NCBI RefSeq assembly: GCF_040545925.1
Contig: NZ_JBEPMX010000002.1
Coordinates: forward strand, 124,001-188,000
Direction: 5' to 3'
DNA from: Alkalibacillus flavidus
Lineage (GTDB): Bacteria > Bacillota > Bacilli > Bacillales > Alkalibacillaceae
DNA: 64,000 nucleotides
The stretch's first letter is position 1. Each line of letters starts with the position of its first letter. Position numbers and translations under genes: made by a program. Positions 27,333 through 34,972 of the stretch are shown one piece after another. The notes beneath the pieces are model-generated. The model was not told where the DNA came from. It was given only the letters and a program-made list of their open reading frames with translations, and did no database searches.

Positions 27333-29129
27333 TTATTGTGAACCATTTTCATTTGTATTATGAATAAAGTATTCCTGGATTTGTTCAGCAACCGTTTGTG
27401 GAATCCCTAATTTAGTTAGGTCATCAGACGTCGCTTCTTTGATCGCATCAATCGATCCGAAATGTTGCATGAGTAATTGCCTGCGTTTCGGACCAATACC
27501 ATCAATTTCATCCAAAGTCGACTGAATCGACCCTTTCTCTCTAATCTGTCTATGAAACGTTACGGCAAAACGGTGTACTTCTTCTTGAATCCGTTGAATG
27601 AGATAGAACGGTTGGCTTTGACGATCAAGTGCAATCGGTTCAGGTGGGTCACCGTACAATAATTCGCTCGTTTTATGTTTGTCATTTTTAGCTAGGCCAC
27701 ACAATGGAATGTCCAACCCTAATTCATTTTCCAACACATCTTTGGCAGCTGACATTTGACCTTTTGCGCCGTCGACTAATAACAAGTCGGGTAGCGGTAA
27801 GTTTTCCTTCAACACACGCTTATACCGTCTTCTGATCACTTCACGCATCATTTCATAGTCGTCTGGTTGATCGACAGTTTTAATTTTGAACTTCCGGTAA
27901 TCACTCTTCTTCGGCTTTCCATCTTCAAATACAATTAAAGCTGAAACAGGGTAGGCACCTTGAATATTAGAGTTGTCAATGGCTTCAATACGATGAGGTG
28001 TCTCAATATCTAACGTTTCACCTAAATACTCGACGGCTTGAATTGTGCGTTCTTCGTTCTTTTCAATTAAAGAAAATTTCTCATTAAGCGCAATCTGTGC
28101 ATTTTCTTGCGCTAAATCAATAAGTTTTTTCTTTTGCCCACGATAAGGTGTTTTCACTTTGACATCTAAGTAGTCTTGGATTAACTCATAATCAATACCA
28201 ATCGGAACATTTACTTCTTTCGGCTTGATATGATTTGAATGGGTGTAAAAACTTGCAATAAAACTAATAAACGCTTCAGACGGTTCATTATAAATAGGAA
28301 AAACAGATACATCACGTTCAATGAGTTTGCCGTTACGCACAAAGAATACTTGAACACACATCCAACCTTTATCAAAGCTATAACCGAAAATATCGCGATC
28401 AGTTAAATCGGTTAAATCCATCGTTTGTTTCTCCATGACAGCTTCGATGTGTTCGATCAAATCACGGTATTCCTTCGCTTTTTCGAAGTCTAATGATTCT
28501 GATGCTGCCTGCATTTTTTCTTTAATATCATTTTTGATGTCTTTATGACCACCATTTAAAAAGCTTGTGATATTTTGGACGAGTTCGTTGTTTGTTTCCT
28601 TACTCACATTAAATTCACACGGTCCTAAACATTGTCCGATGTGATAATACAAGCAGACACGTTTCGGCATCACATTACATTTACGCAATGGATACAACCT
28701 GTCGAGTAATTTCTTCGTCTCTCTTGCAGCCGACACGTTTGTATACGGTCCGAAATATTTACCTTGGTCCTTTTTCACTTGACGTGTCACAATTAACCTC
28801 GGATGACGCTCATTGGTGATCTTTAAATAAGGATAACTTTTATCATCTTTTAACATGATGTTGTATTTCGGGTCATATTTTTTGACTAAGTTCATCTCGA
28901 GAATAAGCGCTTCCATTTCAGAACTCGTCACAATGTACTCAAAGTCAACAATCTCACTAACGAGCCGTTGTGTCTTTAAATCATTCGCACTTGTAAAATA
29001 AGATCGAACACGGTTTTTTAGTATTTTTGATTTACCGACATAAATAACCTCGTCTTTTTTATTCTTCATTAAATAGCATCCTGGTTTGTCGGGCAAAATT
29101 TTAAGTTTTTCTTTAATTTGATCGTTCAT
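27333..29129 (-). CDS. uvrC: UvrABC excinuclease subunit C
   Basis: UvrC makes both incisions in nucleotide excision repair. The 598 residues show the GIY-YIG N-terminal nuclease (LPDKPGCYLMKN...VIYVGKS), the UvrB-binding UVR domain near 200-235, the RNase H-like C-terminal nuclease (EAIDNSNIQG, LLLVDGAKGQMSAA) and terminal helix-hairpin-helix motifs (LDEIDGIGPKRRQLLMQHFGS). It follows trxA, as in B. subtilis. No convincing terminator is seen before the sdh promoter. Confidence 0.97.
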   Translation of the reverse strand: MNDQIKEKLKILPDKPGCYLMKNKKDEVIYVGKSKILKNRVRSYFTSANDLKTQRLVSEIVDFEYIVTSSEMEALILEMNLVKKYDPKYNIMLKDDKSYPYLKITNERHPRLIVTRQVKKDQGKYFGPYTNVSAARETKKLLDRLYPLRKCNVMPKRVCLYYHIGQCLGPCEFNVSKETNNELVQNITSFLNGGHKDIKNDIKEKMQAASESLDFEKAKEYRDLIEHIEAVMEKQTMDLTDLTDRDIFGYSFDKGWMCVQVFFVRNGKLIERDVSVFPIYNEPSEAFISFIASFYTHSNHIKPKEVNVPIGIDYELIQDYLDVKVKTPYRGQKKKLIDLAQENAQIALNEKFSLIEKNEERTIQAVEYLGETLDIETPHRIEAIDNSNIQGAYPVSALIVFEDGKPKKSDYRKFKIKTVDQPDDYEMMREVIRRRYKRVLKENLPLPDLLLVDGAKGQMSAAKDVLENELGLDIPLCGLAKNDKHKTSELLYGDPPEPIALDRQSQPFYLIQRIQEEVHRFAVTFHRQIREKGSIQSTLDEIDGIGPKRRQLLMQHFGSIDAIKEATSDDLTKLGIPQTVAEQIQEYFIHNTNENGSQ

Positions 29130-29210
29130 GCTTACACCTCATGTATAGTTGGAAACCGCTTCGGGATATATAGTGCCGTCGATAATGGACAGAGCCATAT
29201 TAGATAACGT

Positions 29211-29244
29211 GAAAATAAAGAGCTAACTCACGTGGAGTCAGCCC
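29211..29244 (-). terminator. Terminator after trxA
   Basis: A 10-bp stem with two wobble pairs (29220-29229 with 29235-29244) is followed by TTTATTTTC on the minus strand, 16 bases past the trxA stop. Confidence 0.75.
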
Positions 29245-29260
29245 TTATGATTAAAGTGCA

Positions 29261-29575
29261 TTATTTGTTTTTCTCTACTAGCTCTTCTAGTGCTTCTTTC
29301 GGTTGGAAACCGTGAGCTTGGTCGACTTGTTCACCGTCTTTGAACATGATTAAAGTCGGAATGCTCATAACACCGTATTTTTGAGCTGTTTCTTGGTTTT
29401 CATCAACGTCTAGTTTTACGATTTTAACATCGTCACTCTTTTCAGAATCAAGTTCTTCTAAAACGGGTGCAATCATCTTACAAGGTCCGCACCAAGCAGC
29501 CCAGAAGTCTACCAATACTAAGCCTTCTGACGTCTCTTGAGAAAACGATTGATCTGTTGCGTGTACAATTGCCAT
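29261..29575 (-). CDS. trxA: Thioredoxin
   Basis: This is the general cytoplasmic disulfide reductant. The 104 residues show the active site WCGPCK with C29 and C32, the cis-proline in MSIPTL, and the thioredoxin fold throughout. I chose the ATG at 29575 (MAIVHATDQSF), which has AGGAGG eight bases upstream; the frame extends seven codons further without a ribosome site. The protein is acidic. Confidence 0.97.
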   Translation of the reverse strand: MAIVHATDQSFSQETSEGLVLVDFWAAWCGPCKMIAPVLEELDSEKSDDVKIVKLDVDENQETAQKYGVMSIPTLIMFKDGEQVDQAHGFQPKEALEELVEKNK

Positions 29576-29610
29576 ATATAATTCCTCCTGTAACATTCGA
29601 ATTCAAACAT

Positions 29611-29641
29611 AGTATAGCACGTGATATAAGAACCGTGCCAA
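29611..29641 (-). promoter_or_regulatory. Possible promoter of trxA
   Basis: On the minus strand a TGC-extended TATACT (-10, 29611-29616) follows TTGGCA (29636-29641) at 19 bases. The extended -10 may compensate for the long spacing. Confidence 0.4.
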
Positions 29642-29689
29642 TACTTTGTTTGTATTGAGTTAATGTGTTTTCACTTTTAATTACAACAT

Positions 29690-29738
29690 AAAAGCCCCTA
29701 GGACTAAAGCAATTTGCTCAAATCATAACTAGGGGCTT
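29690..29738 (-). terminator. Terminator after etfA
   Basis: A perfect 10-bp stem (29692-29701 with 29729-29738) encloses a 27-base loop that can form a second small hairpin. It is followed by TTATG, and ends the lcfA-fadR-fadB-etfBA cluster. Confidence 0.7.
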
Positions 29739-29750
29739 GGTATAGATTAA

Positions 29751-30704
29751 TTACAATGCTTTAATTTCTTCTGTAAATTTCGGAATGACATCGAATAAGT
29801 CGCCGACAATACCATAATCCGCTACGTTAAAGATGTTCGCTTCTGGATCTTTGTTAATCGCGACGATCACTTTTGAGTTAGACATACCAGCTAAGTGTTG
29901 GATGGCACCCGAAATACCGACAGCGATATACAAATCAGGTGTTACGACTTTACCTGTCTGACCAATCTGTAGCGAATAATCGCAATAACCAGCATCACAA
30001 GCACCACGCGACGCACCAACTGCCGCACCTAATTCATCGGCTAATTCGTACAGTGGTTCAAAACCTTCAGCGCTTTTCACGCCACGACCACCTGCTACGA
30101 TAATATTCGCTTCAGATAGATCGACACCTTCAGATGCTTTTCGAACAACATCTTGAATTACCGTACGTAAGTCTTTAATGTCAACATCTAATGAACTCAC
30201 GTCACCTGAACGACTTTCGTCTTGTTCTAATGGCGCAATGTTGTTCGGACGAATCGTCACAAATGTTAATCCGTCTTTAATCGTTTTCTTCTCAAATGCT
30301 TTTCCTGAATAAATCGGACGAACAAATTCGTCACCATCGATGCTTGTAACATCTGATACGAGTCCAGAATCCAATTTGTTCGCTAAACGAGGCGACAAGT
30401 CTTTACCAGCCGACGTATGCCCCATCACGATACCATCTGGGTCTTCGTCATTAATAACAGCCATCGCTGCTTGAGTAAAAGCATCTGATGTGTATTCTTT
30501 TAAATCTGAATGCTCCACTACTACAGCACGATCAGCGCCGTATTGAATCATTTCATTTGCTAATGTCTCCGTATTTTGGTCAGCTAAAACGACACCGACA
30601 ACGTCAGCACTGTCATCGATTTGTTTTGCTGTTGCAATCGTTTCGAACGATACATTACGTAATTCTCCGTCTTTTGCTTCTGCAAACGCTAAAAATGTAG
30701 TCAT
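29751..30704 (-). CDS. etfA: Electron transfer flavoprotein alpha subunit
   Basis: ETF takes electrons from acyl-CoA dehydrogenases. The 317 residues show the C-terminal FAD-binding domain: GGRGVKSAEGFEPLYELADELGAAVGASR, then the family signature LYIAVGISGAIQHLAGM and NKDPEANIFNVADYGIVGD. The N-terminal half is the alpha-specific nucleotide-fold domain. It follows etfB by about 30 bases at the end of the fatty-acid oxidation cluster. Confidence 0.97.
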   Translation of the reverse strand: MTTFLAFAEAKDGELRNVSFETIATAKQIDDSADVVGVVLADQNTETLANEMIQYGADRAVVVEHSDLKEYTSDAFTQAAMAVINDEDPDGIVMGHTSAGKDLSPRLANKLDSGLVSDVTSIDGDEFVRPIYSGKAFEKKTIKDGLTFVTIRPNNIAPLEQDESRSGDVSSLDVDIKDLRTVIQDVVRKASEGVDLSEANIIVAGGRGVKSAEGFEPLYELADELGAAVGASRGACDAGYCDYSLQIGQTGKVVTPDLYIAVGISGAIQHLAGMSNSKVIVAINKDPEANIFNVADYGIVGDLFDVIPKFTEEIKAL

Positions 30705-30734
30705 ATATATTGTCTCCTTTCGGCACCTGTTTAA

Positions 30735-31508
30735 TTAAAGTACTTTTGCTTCTGAACGTAATAACGACACGAGTTCTTTCACTTGATCGTCGATTTCACC
30801 TTCTAACACTTTACCTGCTTCTTTTTCAGGTGGAAGGAAAACGTCAGATGTTTCGGTTTTCGCTTCGACATCGTCTTCTTCAAGATCTAAATCGTCTAAC
30901 TCCAACTCTTCTAATGGTTTCTTCTTCGCTTTCATAATCCCTGGAAGAGATGGGTAACGTGGTTCATTTAAACCTTGTTGACATGTCACTAATAATGGTA
31001 ATGATGTTTGAACTTTTTCTTCATCACCTTCAACATCTCGTACAATATTTGCCGTTTCACCGTCGATATTAATTTCAGTAATTGTCGTGACGTATGCCAT
31101 ATCTAATTGGTCTGCAACGCGTGGTCCAACTTGTCCACTTGCTTGGTCAATTGCCACGTTACCAGCCAAGATTAAGTCAACCTCTTTATCTTTTAAATAC
31201 GTTGATAGAATCGTCGATGTTGTATATTGGTCACCATCTTCAACATCATCTTCTGTATTGATTAATACTGCTTGGTCCGCTCCCATTGCTAGGGCTGTTC
31301 TTAACTGTTGCTCTGAATCTTCATCGCCAACTGTAACGACGGTTACTTCACCACCGTGTTCATCACGTTGATTAATCGCCTCTTCAATCGCGTACTCATC
31401 ATAAGGGTTAATGATGAATTCAGCACCTTCTTCTTCGATGGCACCGCCTTTAATTTGAATCTTCTCTTCTGTATCAAATGTTTTTTTCATCAGAACATAA
31501 ATGTTCAT
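30735..31508 (-). CDS. etfB: Electron transfer flavoprotein beta subunit
   Basis: The beta subunit binds AMP and forms the heterodimer with EtfA. The 257 residues include the N-terminal VLMKKTFDTEEKI, the AMP-binding region GNVAIDQASGQVGPRVADQL, and the C-terminal recognition loop with PRYPSLPGIMKAKKKPLEEL, which in homologues contacts acyl-CoA dehydrogenases. A run of acidic residues follows that loop. It lies between fadB and etfA. Confidence 0.97.
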   Translation of the reverse strand: MNIYVLMKKTFDTEEKIQIKGGAIEEEGAEFIINPYDEYAIEEAINQRDEHGGEVTVVTVGDEDSEQQLRTALAMGADQAVLINTEDDVEDGDQYTTSTILSTYLKDKEVDLILAGNVAIDQASGQVGPRVADQLDMAYVTTITEINIDGETANIVRDVEGDEEKVQTSLPLLVTCQQGLNEPRYPSLPGIMKAKKKPLEELELDDLDLEEDDVEAKTETSDVFLPPEKEAGKVLEGEIDDQVKELVSLLRSEAKVL

Positions 31509-31526
31509 ACGATGACCTCCCTTAAT

Positions 31527-32300
31527 CTATTGATCTTTAAAGTTTGGCTGACGTTTCTCAATAAAAGCTTGAACCCCTTCTTGAGCATCGTCATTGCCAA
31601 ACACTTTCCCAAATTCTTCTGCCTCTTGTGCCACTCCGCTAGCAAACTGTGATGTTTGAGCGTACGGCATTAACTTCATAATTGCATGAATCGATGGGCC
31701 ACTTTTTGCTTGGATTTTTGTTGCTAACTTAGAAGTTGTAGAGTCTAATTCAGATTTTTCTACCACTTGATTCACTAATCCATAATGTGCAGCTTCATCT
31801 GCTGAAATGGGCTCACCGGTTAAAATCATTTCATACGCTTTCGGGATACCAACATAACGTGGTAACCGCTGAGACCCAGCAAAACCTGGAATAATACCTA
31901 AATTTAATTCTGGCAAGCCCAGTTTCGTGTCTTTTGTTGCGATACGGATGTGACAAGCCATTGCTAATTCTAAACCACCACCTAGTGCTGCACCGTGGAT
32001 CGATGCAATGACTGGTATGTGAAATTGTTCAATTCGATCAAACAATTGTTGACCTTTTTTCGATAGCTGTTTATAATCATCTTGTTGTTGAAATGATGTA
32101 AATTCTTTAATATCAGCTCCTGCTGAGAAAAACTTCCCTTCCCCACGCAAGACTACAAGTTTAATAGATGAATCCGCTTCCACATCATTTAATACTTGTT
32201 CTAAATCTTTTAAAATCCCTGAGGAAAGGGCGTTCGCAGGTGGACTCTGAATGGTTACATAAGCGGCTTGCTCATGCTTTTCCCAAGATAAATGTTCCAT
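31527..32300 (-). CDS. fadB: Enoyl-CoA hydratase
   Basis: This crotonase-fold enzyme hydrates trans-2-enoyl-CoA in beta-oxidation. The 257 residues show FFSAGADIKEF for the first oxyanion-hole region and IHGAALGGGLELAMACHIR for the second, with the catalytic glutamate in LGLPELNLGIIPGFAGSQRLPR. I chose the ATG at 32300 because AAGGAG is eight bases upstream; the frame opens earlier, inside the end of fadR. B. subtilis names this gene fadB; it is not the long bifunctional FadB of E. coli. Confidence 0.93.
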   Translation of the reverse strand: MEHLSWEKHEQAAYVTIQSPPANALSSGILKDLEQVLNDVEADSSIKLVVLRGEGKFFSAGADIKEFTSFQQQDDYKQLSKKGQQLFDRIEQFHIPVIASIHGAALGGGLELAMACHIRIATKDTKLGLPELNLGIIPGFAGSQRLPRYVGIPKAYEMILTGEPISADEAAHYGLVNQVVEKSELDSTTSKLATKIQAKSGPSIHAIMKLMPYAQTSQFASGVAQEAEEFGKVFGNDDAQEGVQAFIEKRQPNFKDQ

Positions 32301-32313
32301 TTCATCAACTCCT

Positions 32314-32904
32314 TTATCCATGATCACGAAGGCCATTATAAATTAAATAATGAACATCCTCCGCTTGATCGACTAATTCATAACGTTGATCTTTCATCAC
32401 CCAATTCGTGACAACTTCATCAAGTGTACCAAACAATACTTGACGTACAAGTTGGACGTTCAATTGGCTGTAAAATGTACCATCTTCCATGCCTTCTGTT
32501 AAAATGGCATCCATAAGAGCCAAATAACCTTTTAAAACATCATTGATTTTAAGTCGTAATGTTTTGTTCGATTGTCTTAATTCCAGTTGTGTGACGATGG
32601 CTAGACTTGGGTCTTCAGCCAACTGCGAGAAGTGCATTTCAATCAGTTTGTACAACTTTTCGTCAGCACGATCAAGTTGGTCAATTTCATTTCGAATCCT
32701 CGAAACGAATTGCCCCATCTTCTCTTCAAACAATGAAACTAAAATATCTTCTTTGTTTTTAAAATAAAGATAGATGGTACCGTCTGCAACGCCTGCTTTT
32801 TTTGCAATCTTCGACACTTGTGAATGATGATACCCATTTTCTGCGATAACGTCAACAGCTGCGTCCAATATTAACTTGTATTTCGGCTTCGATTTGTTTT
32901 CCAT
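32314..32904 (-). CDS. fadR: Fatty acid degradation regulator, TetR family
   Basis: FadR represses beta-oxidation genes and is released by long-chain acyl-CoA. The 196 residues begin with a TetR helix-turn-helix: ILDAAVDVIAENGYHHSQVSKIAKKAGVADGTIYLYFKNKEDIL, with YLYFKNKE typical of this regulator. I chose the ATG at 32904, with TAGGAG eight bases upstream; twenty upstream in-frame codons have no ribosome site. Its own operator palindrome lies 34 bases before the start. Confidence 0.93.
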   Translation of the reverse strand: MENKSKPKYKLILDAAVDVIAENGYHHSQVSKIAKKAGVADGTIYLYFKNKEDILVSLFEEKMGQFVSRIRNEIDQLDRADEKLYKLIEMHFSQLAEDPSLAIVTQLELRQSNKTLRLKINDVLKGYLALMDAILTEGMEDGTFYSQLNVQLVRQVLFGTLDEVVTNWVMKDQRYELVDQAEDVHYLIYNGLRDHG

Positions 32905-32937
32905 AGCAACGGCTCCTATAGTTCTCTTTAAACAAAA

Positions 32938-32971
32938 ATAATAGGTGAATGAATGGTCATTCACCTATTAT
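32938..32971. promoter_or_regulatory. FadR operator palindrome, also a terminator-like hairpin
   Basis: Two perfect 15-base arms (32938-32952 and 32957-32971) flank a 4-base spacer. The core at 32946-32963, TGAATGAATGGTCATTCA, differs at one position from the B. subtilis FadR consensus TGAATGAMTANTCATTCA. In RNA it would fold as a strong stem followed by TTTTTGTTT on the minus strand, after the lcfA stop and before fadR. Confidence 0.82.
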
Positions 32972-33007
32972 CTTATATAGAAATTAAGTTTGTGTCAACT
33001 GTTTCTC

Positions 33008-34708
33008 TTATTCTGCTTGTTGCTTTTGCATTTTTTCTTTTTCTTCATCGACTAATTTCCGTCTTAAGATTTTGCCAACGGCCGTTTTAGGCAGTTCGTC
33101 ACGGAATTCATACAACTTAGGCACTTTAAACGCGGCTAAGTTTTGACGGCAAAATTGATCTAAGTCATCTTCAGATAAATTAGCGCCTTCTTTCAAGACG
33201 ATATAAGCTTTCACTGTTTCACCGCGATACGGATCTGGTACACCAGCCACTACAACCTCTTGGATGCTTTCATGTTCATAAAGGATTTCCTCTACTTCAC
33301 GCGGATAAATGTTGAAACCTCCCGCGATAATCATATCTTTCTTACGATCAACGATATAGAAGAACCCTTCTTCATCCATATAACCCATATCACCTGTAAA
33401 AAACCATCCATCTTTCAAGACTTGCTTCGTTTCTTCTGGACGATTCCAGTAGCCTTTCATCACTTGTGGTCCTTTCACACCAATTTCGCCAACTTCACCA
33501 ACACCTAACTCCTCATGTGTATTCGGATCAAATACTGACGAATCGGTATCTGGCCAAGGCACGCCAATCGTTCCACTCCGTCTATCTTGCCAAACAAAAT
33601 TAGAATGCGTAACGGGGGACGTTTCTGTCAATCCATATCCTTCAACTAATCGTCCACCTGTTACTGCTTCAAATTTTTCTTGGACTTCTTTCGGCAAAGG
33701 AGCAGAACCGCTAATACACGCTTCAATGGACGATAGATCGTATTTATTTAATTTCGGATGATTTAATAACCCGATATAAATAGTCGGGGCTCCTGGAAAT
33801 AGCGTCGGGCGCTGTGAGTCAATGGCCTTTAATACATTATCCACATCAAATTTAGGAATTAAGACCATTTTTTGCGCTTGCATAATCGACATGTTCATTA
33901 CTGTTGTCATGCCATAGACGTGGAAAAACGGTAATATGCCTAAAATGGTTTCGTTCCCGAATTCCGTTTTATACAACCAATAGTCACTCATTTGCGTATT
34001 GGATACAAGGTTAAAATGAGTTAACATCACACCTTTAGGATAACCTGTTGTCCCTCCAGTATATTGCAGTAATGCTAAATCTTCTTCAGGATCAATATCG
34101 TATTCATAGTACTGGCCATCAGCTTCCTCGAGCATTGATGTCCAAACATGTGTCCCACCACCATGCTCTGGTTTCACGACCATCCCATATTCTCGTTTTT
34201 GTAACATCGGTTGGATCATATTTTTCGGAAATGGTAAATAATCTTTGATACGAGTAGTCACAACATGTTCTAACTCTGTTTCAGATTTGATAGCGTTTAC
34301 ACGAGGAAGTAAAATATCTAAGCAAACAAGCACTTTAGCACCTGAATCTTTCATTTGGTATGACAGTTCACGTTCAGTATATAACGGGTTCGTTTGAACA
34401 ACAACACCACCTGCAAGTAATGTTCCGTAATACGCCATAACGGATTGAGGTGTGTTCGGTAGCATAATACCAACACGATCGCCTTTTTCAACACCTAATT
34501 GTTGCAAGTAGCTTGCAAACTTCTTCGCCGCCTCATAAACATCTGCAAACGTTAAATCTTTCCCCATAAAATGAACCGCCACTTTATTAGGATAGTTTTC
34601 GGCATTTTCAACTAAATAGCTCTGAAGCGTCCGTCTGTCATAATCAATCGTTGGTGGCACTTCTTCTGGGTAATGCTTTAACCAAGGTTTTTTCACTTCA
34701 ACCCCCAT
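33008..34708 (-). CDS. lcfA: Long-chain fatty acid-CoA ligase
   Basis: This enzyme activates fatty acids to acyl-CoA with ATP. The 566 residues show the AMP-binding motifs: the P-loop YTGGTTGYPKG, GYGLTETSP, the FFTGDMGYMDEEGFFYIVDRKKDMI hinge region and the C-terminal LPKTAVGKILRR with its lysine. I chose the ATG at 34708, which has AAAGGAGG ten bases upstream; the ATG at 34732 has none. It opens the lcfA-fadR-fadB-etfBA cluster. Confidence 0.95.
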   Translation of the reverse strand: MGVEVKKPWLKHYPEEVPPTIDYDRRTLQSYLVENAENYPNKVAVHFMGKDLTFADVYEAAKKFASYLQQLGVEKGDRVGIMLPNTPQSVMAYYGTLLAGGVVVQTNPLYTERELSYQMKDSGAKVLVCLDILLPRVNAIKSETELEHVVTTRIKDYLPFPKNMIQPMLQKREYGMVVKPEHGGGTHVWTSMLEEADGQYYEYDIDPEEDLALLQYTGGTTGYPKGVMLTHFNLVSNTQMSDYWLYKTEFGNETILGILPFFHVYGMTTVMNMSIMQAQKMVLIPKFDVDNVLKAIDSQRPTLFPGAPTIYIGLLNHPKLNKYDLSSIEACISGSAPLPKEVQEKFEAVTGGRLVEGYGLTETSPVTHSNFVWQDRRSGTIGVPWPDTDSSVFDPNTHEELGVGEVGEIGVKGPQVMKGYWNRPEETKQVLKDGWFFTGDMGYMDEEGFFYIVDRKKDMIIAGGFNIYPREVEEILYEHESIQEVVVAGVPDPYRGETVKAYIVLKEGANLSEDDLDQFCRQNLAAFKVPKLYEFRDELPKTAVGKILRRKLVDEEKEKMQKQQAE

Positions 34709-34816
34709 AAGTGAGCTTCCTCCTTTAAACATTTATTTATAACTATTATAAACACAAATTGACACAAAATTAAAACATTATTTATTATTTTGTGAAATTT
34801 CTGAATTAAAATCGTG

Positions 34817-34852
34817 AAAAAAACGGCTATGGTCACCCATAGACCTATAGCC
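34817..34852 (-). terminator. Terminator after the 26-residue peptide gene
   Basis: A 10-bp stem with a one-base bulge (34825-34834 with 34842-34852) is followed by seven T residues on the minus strand. It ends the unit that holds mutS2 and the small peptide gene. Confidence 0.85.
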
Positions 34853-34867
34853 ATTTAATACATCTTA

Positions 34868-34948
34868 TTAATTCATGACGACAAATAGAATACCAACAAG
34901 TACAAATACGATCGCCACAATCCATAACACTTTTGCTAATGTTTCCAT
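34868..34948 (-). CDS. Predicted 26-residue single-span membrane peptide
   Basis: The open frame encodes METLAKVL followed by an uninterrupted hydrophobic helix (about residues 7-25) and ends MN. AAAGG lies nine bases before the ATG. It sits 24 bases after mutS2 and directly before a strong terminator. B. subtilis has a small membrane protein gene, yshE, in this neighbourhood, but that product is longer and I cannot claim homology. The codons are ordinary for this genome. Function unknown; coding status is inferred. Confidence 0.55.
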   Translation of the reverse strand: METLAKVLWIVAIVFVLVGILFVVMN

Positions 34949-34972
34949 ATGTGTAATCCTTTCTGTCAACTG

